A program made the translations under genes and the position numbers. The notes beneath the pieces were generated by a model. The model saw only the letters and a list, made by a program, of their open reading frames with translations, searched no databases and was not told the origin of the DNA. This document shows, one piece after another, positions 8,025-16,358 of a DNA stretch of 64,000 nucleotides. This DNA comes from Nocardiopsis gilva YIM 90087 (GTDB lineage: Bacteria > Actinomycetota > Actinomycetes > Streptosporangiales > Streptosporangiaceae), in NCBI RefSeq assembly GCF_002263495.1, contig NZ_CP022753.1, positions 1,736,001-1,800,000 of the forward strand, read 5' to 3'. Numbering within the stretch: position 1 is the stretch's first letter; each line of letters starts with the position of its first letter.

Positions 8025-8873
8025 TTACAGCACCCGCGACAGGAACGCCTGGGTGCGCTCCTCCCGGGGGTTGGCCAGCACCTCGCGCGGGGGGCCGGAC
8101 TCCACGACGACGCCGTCGTCCATGAAGACCAGGGAGTCGCCCACCTCGCGGGCGAAGCCCATCTCGTGGGTCACCACGACCATGGTCATGCCGTCCTCGG
8201 CGAGATCCTTCATGACCGCGAGCACCTCGCCCACCAGCTCCGGGTCCAGCGCGCTGGTGGGTTCGTCGAAGAGCATGAGGTCGGGCTCCATGGCCAGGGC
8301 ACGGGCGATGGCCACCCGCTGCTGCTGCCCGCCGGACAGCTGCCGCGGGTAGGAGGGGGCCTTTTCGGCCAGGCCCACCCGTTCCAGCAGCCGCATCGCC
8401 TTGTCCCGCGCCACGGCCCTCTTCTCGCGGTTCACCTGGACCGGTGCTTCCATGATGTTGCCCAGCACCGACATGTGCGGGAACAGGTTGAAGTTCTGGA
8501 ACACCATGCCGATGCCGCGCCGCTGTGCCGCGACCTGCGCGTCGTGCAGCTCGTAGAGCTTCCCGCCCTTCTGCCGGTAGCCCATGAGCTGACCGTCCAC
8601 CCACAGCCGACCGCCGTCGATCTTCTCCAGGTGGTTGATGCAGCGCAGGAAGGTGGACTTGCCCGAACCCGAGGGGCCGACCACGCACATCACCTCGCCG
8701 CGCCGCACCTCCAGATCGATGCCGCGCAGCACGTGCAGGCGCCCGAAGTGCTTGTGCACGCTCTCGGCGACGACCATGCGGTCGTCGACGGAACCGGGAT
8801 CAGTGCCGGGGGCGGCGCCGGACCCGGTCGCGGGCCCGGTCCCCGTGTCGGCCGGTGTGGTGTCCTGTGTCAA
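8025..8873 (-). CDS. Polar amino acid ABC transporter, ATP-binding subunit
   Basis: The 282-residue ATPase has Walker [10 protein letters not shown] (66-74 from the TTG start), signature [15 protein letters not shown], Walker B LMLFDEP and the H-loop [11 protein letters not shown]. The insert [15 protein letters not shown] is typical of histidine/glutamine-class importers. It energises uptake through the neighbouring permease. TTG 8873 overlaps the permease stop codon by 3 nt; ATG 8777 is an alternative giving 250 residues and removing an unusual Thr/Gly/Pro-rich N-terminal tail. It is the last gene of a three-gene operon transcribed toward lower coordinates. Confidence 0.92.
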   Translation of the reverse strand: MTQDTTPADTGTGPATGSGAAPGTDPGSVDDRMVVAESVHKHFGRLHVLRGIDLEVRRGEVMCVVGPSGSGKSTFLRCINHLEKIDGGRLWVDGQLMGYRQKGGKLYELHDAQVAAQRRGIGMVFQNFNLFPHMSVLGNIMEAPVQVNREKRAVARDKAMRLLERVGLAEKAPSYPRQLSGGQQQRVAIARALAMEPDLMLFDEPTSALDPELVGEVLAVMKDLAEDGMTMVVVTHEMGFAREVGDSLVFMDDGVVVESGPPREVLANPREERTQAFLSRVL

Positions 8874-9835
8874 TTCCCCGCCTTGGTCTCGATCGCCTTC
8901 AGTTCGGCCTGGGCCTGCCGGTCGCCCTTGGTGAACGAGCGCTCCAGGAAGTACTGGCCGATCATGAACAGGCTCGTGATCGCCAGGTACCAGATGCACG
9001 CCGCAACGAGCATCGGGAACGCCTGGAAGGTGCGCGCCCCGATGTTCTGCAGCTGGAAGAACAGCTCGGTGGTCACCGGGACGAAGGCGACCAGCGCGGT
9101 GTCCTTCAGCATCGCCACGGTCTCGTTGCCCGTCGGCGGGACGATGACCCGCAGCGCCTGCGGCAGCGTGATCCGCCGCATCACCTGGAAGTGGCGCATG
9201 CCCAGCGCCTGGGCGGCCTCGGTCTGGCCCTTGTCCACGGACTGCAGCCCCGCGCGCACGATCTCGGCCATGTAGGCGCCCTCGGACAGTGCCAGGGCGA
9301 GCAGACCGGCCATGAACCCGCTGAGGAACGTGCGCGCGTCGATGCTGAAGATCGCCGTGCTGTAGCCGTCCAGCCCCAGCAGCGGCAGCCAGTACATGTC
9401 GAACGGTAGTCCGAACGACACGGTCGCGTACAGGATCCCGAGATTGCCGAAGAGTACCGCCAGCACCAGTCGCGGAACCGCTCGGAAGAACCAGGTGTAG
9501 GTCCAGGCGACCCCGGCCAGCACGGGGTTGCCCGACAGGCGCATCAGGGCCAGCACGATGCCCAGGAAGACGCCGATGATCATTGACAGGACCGTCAGGA
9601 GGAGGGTGGTCCGCACGCCGATCAGCACGGGTGGGATGAACATGTTGGAGAACATGAACTCCCACTGGAACGCCTCGTTCGTGAGCAGCATGTGCACGAA
9701 CATGGCGACCAGAACCACGATGACGGCGGCCGCCACCCACCGCCCGGGGTGCCGAACCGGCACGGCCTTGATCGGGGTGGGTGGGGCGGCACCCGGCGTG
9801 CCCGGGGACAGGGGGGCTTGTTCTGTCACGCTCAC
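8870..9835 (-). CDS. Polar amino acid ABC transporter, permease subunit
   Basis: From GTG 9835 the protein has 321 residues: a short hydrophilic N-terminus, then membrane segments including [18 protein letters not shown] and [23 protein letters not shown]. The permease coupling loop reads [24 protein letters not shown], the EAA motif that contacts the ATPase. The His/Glu/Gln/Arg-type permease fold forms the membrane channel. It begins 11 bp after the binding-protein stop and overlaps the ATPase start. No second permease is present, so it probably forms a homodimer. Confidence 0.92.
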   Translation of the reverse strand: MSVTEQAPLSPGTPGAAPPTPIKAVPVRHPGRWVAAAVIVVLVAMFVHMLLTNEAFQWEFMFSNMFIPPVLIGVRTTLLLTVLSMIIGVFLGIVLALMRLSGNPVLAGVAWTYTWFFRAVPRLVLAVLFGNLGILYATVSFGLPFDMYWLPLLGLDGYSTAIFSIDARTFLSGFMAGLLALALSEGAYMAEIVRAGLQSVDKGQTEAAQALGMRHFQVMRRITLPQALRVIVPPTGNETVAMLKDTALVAFVPVTTELFFQLQNIGARTFQAFPMLVAACIWYLAITSLFMIGQYFLERSFTKGDRQAQAELKAIETKAGN

Positions 9836-9846
9836 GCCTGACCGTT

Positions 9847-10791
9847 CTATTCGTCGACGTCGGGGTTGACCGCGGGCTCGGTGATCGCGCCCGCTTCCAC
9901 GCCCCACTCTTCGAGGATCGAGGAGTAGGTGCCGTCTTCGATGAGCGACGTGTAGGCGGCGGCGACCGCTTCGGCCAGCTCCGTGTCGTCCTTGTTGATC
10001 ACCGCGCCGTAGGGAGCGGACTCGTACTGCTCACCGAGGGTCTCCAGCTTTCCGCCGGTCTGCTTGACGGCGTATCCGGCCACCGGCGTGTCCGCCAGCG
10101 CCGCGTCGTTCTTGCCGGAGACGACCGACTCCGTGGCGTGCGTCTGCTCCTGGTACTGCTCGATGGTGATGCCGGCCTTGCCGTCGGCCACGCACTTCTC
10201 GCTGCGCGCCTTGGCGTCCTGCACCTGGATGGTGGCCTTCTGCACGGCGACGCGCTTGCCACAGGCGTTGTCGGGGTCCACCGACTGCGGGTTGCCCTTC
10301 TGGGTGAACCACTGGGTCCCGGCCGTGTAGTAGCTGACCATGTTGACCTGTTCGAGGCGCTCGTCGTTGATGGTCACCGACGACATGCCCACGTCGAACT
10401 TGCCGGACTGCACGCCGGTGATGACCGCGTCGAACGGGGAGGGCTTCCAGTCCGTCTCCAGGTCGAGCTTTCCGGCGACCGCGTCGAACAGGTCGACGTT
10501 GAAGCCGGTGACGGTCTTGCCGTCGGCCTCCATGAACTCGCCCGGCGGGTACTCGGCGTTGACGCCGATCACCAGCTTGCCGGCGTCTCTGTACTCCTGG
10601 GGCACCATCGCCGCGAGCTCGGCGTCGGCTTCGACCTCCACCTTCGGCGTGGTCTCCTGGCCGGCGTCACCGTCGTCGCCACCACCGCCGCACGCGGTGG
10701 CGAACAGGGCGAGGCCGGCGGCGAGTGCTCCCATGCGGTAGATGCGGCTGCGGCGGGCGCCCGCTGCGGCCGGGTGTCCTGCGATGGTCAC
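9847..10791 (-). CDS. Polar amino acid ABC transporter, substrate-binding lipoprotein
   Basis: The 314-residue protein has an N-terminal lipoprotein signal ending in LFATAC, lipidated at C34, then a low-complexity linker and an SBP_bac_3 domain ([46 protein letters not shown]). It captures a polar amino acid outside the membrane and delivers it to the permease. GTG 10791 is chosen over the upstream ATG because AAGGAG lies about 9 nt before it. The substrate is not identifiable by reading; glutamate, glutamine or a basic amino acid are the family norms. First gene of the operon. Confidence 0.92.
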   Translation of the reverse strand: MTIAGHPAAAGARRSRIYRMGALAAGLALFATACGGGGDDGDAGQETTPKVEVEADAELAAMVPQEYRDAGKLVIGVNAEYPPGEFMEADGKTVTGFNVDLFDAVAGKLDLETDWKPSPFDAVITGVQSGKFDVGMSSVTINDERLEQVNMVSYYTAGTQWFTQKGNPQSVDPDNACGKRVAVQKATIQVQDAKARSEKCVADGKAGITIEQYQEQTHATESVVSGKNDAALADTPVAGYAVKQTGGKLETLGEQYESAPYGAVINKDDTELAEAVAAAYTSLIEDGTYSSILEEWGVEAGAITEPAVNPDVDE

Positions 10792-11154
10792 GGCAGTCTC
10801 CTTCGTGCGGCCCGCCACTGCCTGCCGGCGGACGGCCGCGTCCTGTCGGAATCGGAGTTATGGCATCACACAAAAGTGGGGATGACGTGGGCGTACTATC
10901 GTGCACAACCCGGCATGTTTCGTGGGTCACCGTTATGAGATGATTGGGTAACGGGTCAACCCCGTGGCATCGGCAGCGCCGCACTCGCATAAGAGCCGAG
11001 CGGAGTCCGACTCCCCCGTTCCCACCAAGGTCATGGCCGACCGGATCGGCGGAGTCCCCCCTAGCACCCTGGCCTCCGCGCGCTGACCGGATTTGTACGC
11101 GGCCGTTCGTGTCATGGCCGGCATGGACGCGCATGATGACGAGGGGTTTCAACG
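10792..11154. other. Divergent intergenic region, ABC importer / malic enzyme
   Basis: This 363-bp gap must hold the promoters of the leftward importer operon and the rightward malic enzyme. TACTAT near 10890 and TTATGAGATGAT near 10934 look like possible -10 elements, but I cannot pair them with convincing -35 boxes. No gene or structured RNA is evident. Confidence 0.4.
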
Positions 11155-12360
11155 TTGACCATCGATTCCCACGATTCCCAGACCGAGACCGATTCCCGAA
11201 CCGAACTGGACCAGGACCCGGCCTTCGCCCTGCACCGGGGCGGCAAGCTCCAGGTCCGCTCCTCGGTCGACGTTCATGACCACGAGGGCCTGTCCCTCGC
11301 CTACACCCCGGGCGTGGCCCGGGTCTGCAGTGCCATCGCCGACTCTCCGGAGCTCGTCGACACCTACACCTGGAAGAGCAAGCTCGTCGCCGTCGTCACC
11401 GACGGCTCGGCCGTGCTCGGCCTGGGTGACATCGGCCCCGAGGCGTCCCTGCCCGTGATGGAGGGCAAGTCGCTGCTGTTCCAGCAGTTCGGCGGCGTCG
11501 ACTCGGTGCCGGTCGCGCTGGCCTGCCGCGACGTCGACGACATCGTCGAGACCGTCGCACGGATGGCGCCCTCCTTCGGCGGCATCAACCTGGAGGACAT
11601 CTCCGCACCGCGCTGCTTCGAGATCGAGCGGCGGCTGCGGGAGCGGCTGGATATCCCGGTGTTCCACGATGACCAGCACGGTACCGCGATCGTCACTGTC
11701 GCGGCGCTGCGAAACGCCGCGCGACTCACCGGTCGCACCCTCGCTGACCTGCGAGTTGTCGTTTCGGGTGCCGGGGCGGCCGGTGTCGCGGTCACCAAGA
11801 TGTTGGTCGAGGGCGGCATCGGCGACATCGCCGTCGCCGACAGCAAGGGGCTCATCTACGCGGGCAGGGAAGGCCTCAACCCGGTCAAGACCGAACTCGC
11901 CGAGATCAGCAACAAGGCCGGGATCAAGGGGTCGATCGAGACCGCGCTGGTCGGCGCGGACGTCTTCATCGGTCTGTCGGCGGGGGAGGTGCCGGAGTCC
12001 GTTGTCGCGACGATGGCCAAGGACGCCATCGTCTGCGCGATGGCCAACCCCACGCCGGAGATCCACCCGGATGTCGCACGCAAGTACGCGAGTGTCGTCG
12101 CGACGGGACGCAGCGACTTCCCGAACCAGATCAACAACGTCCTCGCCTTCCCCGGGGTGTTCCGCGGTGCGCTGGACGTGCGCGCCAGTGACATCACGGA
12201 GGGCATGAAGCTGGCCGCGGCCAATGCGCTGGCCGACCTGGTGGCCGACGACCTCGCCGCCGACTACATCATCCCGAGCACGTTCGACGAGCGCGTGGTC
12301 CCGGCGGTCGCGGCGGCCGTCGCGGAGCAGGCGCGCAAGGACGGCGTGGCCAGGGCGTAG
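11155..12360 (+). CDS. NAD(P)-dependent malic enzyme
   Basis: The 401-residue enzyme starts at TTG 11155 behind a GAGGGG site. It carries the short bacterial malic-enzyme signature: SLAYTPGVARVC, TDGSAVLGLGDIGPEASLPVMEGKS (read in two parts), INLEDISAPRCFEIE and PVFHDDQHGTAIV, followed by the nucleotide-binding VVSGAGAAGVA and ANPTPEI. It converts malate to pyruvate and CO2 in the cytosol. It lacks the C-terminal phosphotransacetylase domain of long MaeB forms. A strong hairpin follows the stop. Placement next to a polar amino acid importer recalls the same arrangement in Streptomyces. Confidence 0.93.
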   Translation: MTIDSHDSQTETDSRTELDQDPAFALHRGGKLQVRSSVDVHDHEGLSLAYTPGVARVCSAIADSPELVDTYTWKSKLVAVVTDGSAVLGLGDIGPEASLPVMEGKSLLFQQFGGVDSVPVALACRDVDDIVETVARMAPSFGGINLEDISAPRCFEIERRLRERLDIPVFHDDQHGTAIVTVAALRNAARLTGRTLADLRVVVSGAGAAGVAVTKMLVEGGIGDIAVADSKGLIYAGREGLNPVKTELAEISNKAGIKGSIETALVGADVFIGLSAGEVPESVVATMAKDAIVCAMANPTPEIHPDVARKYASVVATGRSDFPNQINNVLAFPGVFRGALDVRASDITEGMKLAAANALADLVADDLAADYIIPSTFDERVVPAVAAAVAEQARKDGVARA

Positions 12361-12393
12361 TCTCTGGTCGTAGCTGGTCGACTCTCCTCGGTA

Positions 12394-12428
12394 GCCGGTC
12401 CGGGCGGGGCTCACCTGCCCGGACCGGC
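12394..12428 (+). terminator. Terminator of the malic enzyme gene
   Basis: A perfect 12-bp stem, GCCGGTCCGGGC with GCCCGGACCGGC, and an 11-nt loop begin 34 bp after the stop, followed by a short pyrimidine-rich stretch (GTCTTCT). Confidence 0.75.
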
Positions 12429-12440
12429 GTCTTCTGTGCC

Positions 12441-12489
12441 ACCGGACGGGGGAATTGCGTCCGGTACCGGACGGGGGAATACGTCCGGT
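12441..12489. repeat. Tandem palindromic repeat (2 copies, 24-25 bp)
   Basis: Two adjacent copies (12441-12465 and 12466-12489) each read ACCGGACG, then GGGGAATT(G) or GGGGAATA, then CGTCCGGT. Each copy is an 8-bp inverted repeat, so the unit could form two stem-loops or bind a dimeric protein twice. It lies between the malic enzyme terminator and the 3' end of the DUF397 gene. Confidence 0.7.
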
Positions 12490-12549
12490 TACGTCAGTTC
12501 CCTCCCATTGGTCGGCCAAGAATGGCCGTGTGGCTGTGCGGGAGCGATG

Positions 12550-12750
12550 TCAGAGCTCCTCGTGCGTCGCTGCGGTGAGGAAGGCCGCCCATGCCTCGGA
12601 GGTGAAGCTCAGGACGGCGCCGTCCGGGGCCTTGGAGTCGCGGACGCGGACCGCGGGCAGCGCGTCGGCGACTTCCACGCACTGCCCACCTCCCGTGCCG
12701 CTGTAGGAGCTCTTACGCCAGAGCAGTGGTGTCGGATCGATCGCGGACAT
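12550..12750 (-). CDS. DUF397 domain protein
   Basis: The 66-residue protein is a complete single DUF397 domain: LLWRKSSYSGTGGGQCVEVA, then VRVRDSKAPDGAVLSF and the terminal WAAFLTA helix. In actinomycetes DUF397 genes are nearly always paired with a WhiJ/XRE-type regulator, as here: the upstream regulator gene ends 12 bp before. The pair is thought to act in developmental control, with some homologues behaving like antitoxin partners. The biochemical role is unknown. Confidence 0.92.
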   Translation of the reverse strand: MSAIDPTPLLWRKSSYSGTGGGQCVEVADALPAVRVRDSKAPDGAVLSFTSEAWAAFLTAATHEEL

Positions 12751-12762
12751 GCCGCGCCTCCT

Positions 12763-13659
12763 TCATGGTTCATCTATACCTGGGGGTTCCTGCCGCCGAA
12801 GGCGCCGCTCGACGTCGCTAATGAGCCGTCGGGAACTATCCGGATGCAGCGCAGCGGTACGCAGGTGCTCGAAGGCCACGGTGTAAAAGTGGACCTCCTT
12901 CGCCTTTTCTATATAGAGGCTACTGGTCAGGTTTTCCAAATGGACCAGGCGAGGTGCGTAGATATCCGACTCGGTGAACTCCAGGATGTCGAATGATCCG
13001 TTCAATCCTGAATTGGCCCCCCTCTCGAAGGGTAGGATTTGTATGGTGATCTGTGGCTTATTGTCCGCTTCGAGAAGGTGCTGAAGCTGGTCAGCCATGA
13101 CGTCGGGGCCGCCAATGTGGCGTCGGAGGACCGATTCGTCCAACACCACCCATGTGTCCGGTGGGTTGTCCTGGAAAATGAGCTCCCGCCGTCGAATGCG
13201 CAATTCCGTCCGGCGGTCGATTTCTCCGGCGTCGGCCGGAGAGGGGTGCGCCTCCAGGAGTGCGCGGGCGTACTCCTCGGTCTGGAAGAGTCCGGGCACG
13301 ATCTGCGACTGGTAGAAGCGCAGGGTGCTGGCCTCCGGCTCCAGGCCCAGATACACCTCGAACCGGTCGGGCATGACGTCGCCGTACACATGCCACCACC
13401 CCCGCCGACGCGATTCGCGTGCCAGCGTCACGAGCGTGCGGCCGAGGGCCTCGTCCGTGACTCCGTAGAGTTCCAGCAGGTCACGGACGTCATCAGAGTT
13501 CGTCGCGACCAGTCCGCGCTCGATCCGGGAGAGTTTGCTGCCGGACCATGACATGCGTTCGGCGGCTTCCTCTCCGGTCATTCCGGCGTTTTCTCGCAGA
13601 CGTCGCAATTCGACACCAAGGCGACGACGTCGCACGGTTGGGTTGTTGGCTCCGGCCAT
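12763..13659 (-). CDS. WhiJ-like XRE-family regulator (HTH + DUF5753)
   Basis: The 298-residue protein has an N-terminal helix-turn-helix (RRLGVELRRLRENAGMTGEE, then RMSWSGSKLSRIERG, residues about 10-55) and a long C-terminal DUF5753 domain (YQSQIVPGLFQTEEYARALL, ITIQILPFERGANSGLNGSF). ATG 13659 follows a GGAGG site. WhiJ-type regulators in Streptomyces influence sporulation and are encoded beside DUF397 and RsbW-like ATPase genes; both are neighbours here. It is probably autoregulatory through the divergent region 13660-13874. Confidence 0.9.
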   Translation of the reverse strand: MAGANNPTVRRRRLGVELRRLRENAGMTGEEAAERMSWSGSKLSRIERGLVATNSDDVRDLLELYGVTDEALGRTLVTLARESRRRGWWHVYGDVMPDRFEVYLGLEPEASTLRFYQSQIVPGLFQTEEYARALLEAHPSPADAGEIDRRTELRIRRRELIFQDNPPDTWVVLDESVLRRHIGGPDVMADQLQHLLEADNKPQITIQILPFERGANSGLNGSFDILEFTESDIYAPRLVHLENLTSSLYIEKAKEVHFYTVAFEHLRTAALHPDSSRRLISDVERRLRRQEPPGIDEP

Positions 13660-13874
13660 CAGATCCTCCAAATCGGGGGGTGAGGAGAGGCTGAATCCTA
13701 AAGGTGAGCAGGCTACTCGACCTCATCCTTACGGGTGGGGCCAGGACGACCGACTGAAAATTCTGCAAAGCAATTGCAGGGGATGGTCGGCGTGGGCATG
13801 ATGTTGCGTGGCTCGCGGAGGCTTACGGGCGGGCCTCAACCAGCCACCTCCCACACCGGACCGAGGGCGGATGA

Positions 13875-14408
13875 ATGATCACGGATACCCCAGCCGCCGG
13901 CAGCCGTTCGGCGGGTTCCGGACCCGGGCTACCCCGAGGCATGGGCCGTCCGAGCGCGGTCGTCGTCGCCCGGTGCGGGTTTTCCGGTGAACAGGGCCAG
14001 GTGCGCGAGGCACGCGCGTTCGTGCAGGCCACACTGGGCTTGTGCGCCACCCCCTGCACGGACCTCCGCGACTCCGCGCTGGCCGTCGTGAGCGAGCTCG
14101 CCTCCAACGCCATCCGGCACACGGCCAGCGGCGAGCACGGTGGGCGATTCGGTGTGGAGGTGTACCGGCGTCCCGGCGCCATCACCATCGAGGTGCGCGA
14201 CGAGGGGCTGCGGCGCGGCGGTCCGGAGCCCGAGCCGCATGTGCGGCGCGGACCGATCGACGTCGTCCATGGGCGGGGCCTGGCCATGGTGGAGGCGCTC
14301 GTGGACAAATGGAGCATGCGCCGACTCGCCGAAGGCCGGGTCGTCAGCTGCACCCTGCGTGACGAGCGGGGCGGGCGCGACGCCACGCGGCCGGGGTGGT
14401 CGGTGTAG
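13875..14408 (+). CDS. RsbW-like ATP-binding (anti-sigma kinase fold) protein
   Basis: The 177-residue protein carries a HATPase_c_2 domain: ARAFVQATLGL, the N-box region ALAVVSELASNAIRHTASG, VEVRDEG-type strand (ITIEVRDEGL) and the G-box GRGLAMVEALVDKW. Such proteins are the usual third partner of WhiJ/DUF397 clusters in actinomycetes and may bind a sigma factor or an anti-anti-sigma protein. It is divergent from the WhiJ-like gene. The N-terminal 25 residues are Gly/Ser/Pro-rich and probably disordered. No sigma factor gene is adjacent, so the target is open. Confidence 0.85.
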   Translation: MITDTPAAGSRSAGSGPGLPRGMGRPSAVVVARCGFSGEQGQVREARAFVQATLGLCATPCTDLRDSALAVVSELASNAIRHTASGEHGGRFGVEVYRRPGAITIEVRDEGLRRGGPEPEPHVRRGPIDVVHGRGLAMVEALVDKWSMRRLAEGRVVSCTLRDERGGRDATRPGWSV

Positions 14409-14440
14409 CCCGGCGTACGGTCGATCGTTACTGTCGAGAC

Positions 14441-15409
14441 ATGTTCGCAATCACCGCCGCGCGCATCGACAAGGACAACCCGCTGTCCGGCCTGGAAGCG
14501 GGCGAACGCCCCGAGCCCGAGGCCAGGGAGGGCTGGGCCACGGTCACCGTCCGGGCCGCCGCGCTCAACCACCACGACATCTGGAGCCTGAAGGGCGTCG
14601 GGCTCACCGAGAAACGCCTCCCCATGGTGCTGGGCTGCGACGCCGCCGGAGTCGACGAGGACGGCCGCGAGGTCATCGTGCACTCGGTCATCGGCGACCC
14701 GGACGCGGGCGGCGGAGACGAGACGAGGGACCCGCGCCGCTCGCTGCTGTCGGAGGTCTACAACGGCACCTTCGCCGAAAAGGTCGCCGTGCCACGACGC
14801 AACCTCGTGCCCAAACCGACCGAGCTGTCGTTCGAAGAGGCCGCCTGCCTGCCCACCGCATGGCTGACCGCCTACCGCATGCTCTTCGACAAGGCTGCCC
14901 TGGAACCGGGGTCGACGGTCCTGGTCCAGGGCGCGGGCGGGGGAGTGAACAGCGCCCTGATCCGCATGGCCAGCGCGGCCGGACACCGCGTCTACGCGAC
15001 CAGCCGTACCGAGGCCAAGCGCGAGCGAGCACGCGCCCTGGGCGCCTTCGCCACGGTCGAGACGGGAGAGCGGCTCCCGGAGAAGGTCGACGCCGTCTTC
15101 GACAATGTCGGCGCCGCGACATGGGGCCACTCGGTGCGCTCACTGCGTCCAGGAGGACGCATCACCACCTGCGGCGCCACCAGCGGCGACGCCCCTTCAG
15201 CAGAGCTGACGCGCGTCTTCTTCCTGCAGCTCCAGATCATCGGTTCGACCATGGGCACCCGCGACCAACTCCACCGCGTGGCCGAGTACTGCGCCCGCAC
15301 GGGTATCCGTCCCGAGATCGACAGAGTGCTCCCGATGGCCGACGCCAAGGACGGCTTCGAGGCGATGGAGCAGGGCGACCTCTTCGGCAAGATCGTATTC
15401 ACCGCCTAA
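14441..15409 (+). CDS. Zinc-type alcohol dehydrogenase-like oxidoreductase (MDR superfamily)
   Basis: The 322-residue protein from ATG 14441 shows a GroES-like N-terminal part (VRAAALNHHDIWSLKG, LGCDAAGVDEDGREV), the hinge sequence LPTAWLTAYRMLFDKA and a Rossmann nucleotide site (VLVQGAGGGVNSALIRMA). The cysteine cluster of structural-zinc dehydrogenases is absent, so it is closer to quinone-oxidoreductase-like members using NADPH. An in-frame start 15 codons upstream overlaps the preceding gene and is less likely. The substrate is unknown. Confidence 0.85.
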   Translation: MFAITAARIDKDNPLSGLEAGERPEPEAREGWATVTVRAAALNHHDIWSLKGVGLTEKRLPMVLGCDAAGVDEDGREVIVHSVIGDPDAGGGDETRDPRRSLLSEVYNGTFAEKVAVPRRNLVPKPTELSFEEAACLPTAWLTAYRMLFDKAALEPGSTVLVQGAGGGVNSALIRMASAAGHRVYATSRTEAKRERARALGAFATVETGERLPEKVDAVFDNVGAATWGHSVRSLRPGGRITTCGATSGDAPSAELTRVFFLQLQIIGSTMGTRDQLHRVAEYCARTGIRPEIDRVLPMADAKDGFEAMEQGDLFGKIVFTA

Positions 15410-15457
15410 GCACGACCTCAGCAGGTACCCCACCCCCCACCTGCAAGGAGATCCCCC

Positions 15458-16048
15458 GTGCTCCGTCGATTCATGGTGGCCGTCGCCCCGGCGGCGGCCC
15501 TGCTCGTCCTTGTCGGGCTCGGCTTTCTGGTGTGGGCGGTCTTCATCCGCGAACCGTTCGAGGCCCGCGACTACAGCGCCATGTGCGACAGCCCAAGAGC
15601 CTTCGAACAGGCCGCCCCATACACCGATGAAGGTCCCCACCCGATCCGCGTCGACTACGGGGTGGAAGCGGACGACAGCGAGGAATCCACCTGGCGCCCG
15701 ACCGACCCGGAAACGGTTCAGCTCGTCGCCTGCACCACGCCTAAAGGCAAAGGCGACCACGTGGATACGTGTGAGTACGCGGAGTCAGAGTTCAGCTCCA
15801 GAGCCACCCACATCCGCCAGCTCTACCTGGGAATCCACACCGTCACTATCTACGGGGCACGGACAGGCAAGGTCGTAGGAGAGGAAGAGATCATCGGCGA
15901 CCAGTTCCGCCTCAAGCCCATGACAGAGGGTGCCGAAGTCTGCCAGTTGTTCGTCAACCTGCCGAGCGACGCCCCAAGGCAGGAAGATGAACTCAGCAGG
16001 CCGTCGCACAGCCAGATGCGCGAGGCTTTGGAGTCTTATGTCGAGTGA
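15458..16048 (+). CDS. Membrane-anchored protein of unknown function
   Basis: The 196-residue protein starts at GTG 15458 with AAGGAG 7 nt upstream. One N-terminal membrane segment (AVAPAAALLVLVGLGFLVWAV) is followed by an extracytoplasmic domain rich in acidic residues with four cysteines (MCDSP, VACTTP, DTCEYA, EVCQLF), which could form two disulfides. I do not recognise a family. It follows the MDR gene by 48 bp and may share its transcript. A CRISPR-like array begins 95 bp downstream. Confidence 0.7.
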   Translation: MLRRFMVAVAPAAALLVLVGLGFLVWAVFIREPFEARDYSAMCDSPRAFEQAAPYTDEGPHPIRVDYGVEADDSEESTWRPTDPETVQLVACTTPKGKGDHVDTCEYAESEFSSRATHIRQLYLGIHTVTIYGARTGKVVGEEEIIGDQFRLKPMTEGAEVCQLFVNLPSDAPRQEDELSRPSHSQMREALESYVE

Positions 16049-16142
16049 GTGGATCCTACGTGTCCCAATGCGCGTTGTGTCCGATTCTCGACAAGTTGCA
16101 AAAACTGGCCTACCGACCGGTTAGAGTGCCAGGTCATAGAGC

Positions 16143-16292
16143 ATGCGCCCCGCGCCCGCGGGGATGGACCGCCTCTCCAGCTCCATGTGCCGGACCTGCT
16201 CAGATGCGCCCCGCGCCCGCGGGGATGGACCGTGGAGGTGGGCGACGCCGCCCCGCAGGACCTCATGCGCCCCGCGCGCGCGGGGAAGGGTC
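16143..16292 (+). CRISPR. Minimal type I-E-like CRISPR array (3 repeats, 2 spacers), no cas genes
   Basis: Three 28-bp repeats lie at 16143-16170, 16204-16231 and 16265-16292, separated by two 33-bp spacers (16171-16203, 16232-16264). The first two repeats are identical, beginning ATGCGCCCCGCG and ending CGCGGGGATGGACC with a CCCCGCG/CGCGGGG stem. The third differs at 4 positions, as expected of a terminal repeat. The 28+33 spacing and stem are characteristic of type I-E. The flank before repeat 1 (16096-16142) is less GC-rich and leader-like, implying + strand orientation. No cas gene is in the window. Confidence 0.85.
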
Positions 16293-16309
16293 CTTGACGC
16301 ACAAATGCC

Positions 16310-16339
16310 GAGAGGCGCCACTCGAGGATGGCGCCTCTC
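16310..16339. terminator. Bidirectional terminator between CRISPR array and PadR gene
   Basis: A perfect 11-bp stem (GAGAGGCGCCA with TGGCGCCTCTC) and an 8-nt loop sit between the last CRISPR repeat and the stop of the leftward PadR gene, 20 bp from it. It could end transcripts from both sides. Confidence 0.65.
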
Positions 16340-16358
16340 CGCTTACTGGGGATGTGGG

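Noticed and set aside
8874-9740. Upstream extension of the ABC ATPase frame
   Set aside because: It overlaps the permease gene out of frame and has shadow-ORF composition; the TTG 8873 or ATG 8777 starts fit the family.
16143-16292. Three GC-rich repeats as coding or REP-type palindromes
   Set aside because: The constant 28-bp repeat, 33-bp unrelated spacers and degenerate last copy fit a CRISPR array better than REP elements.
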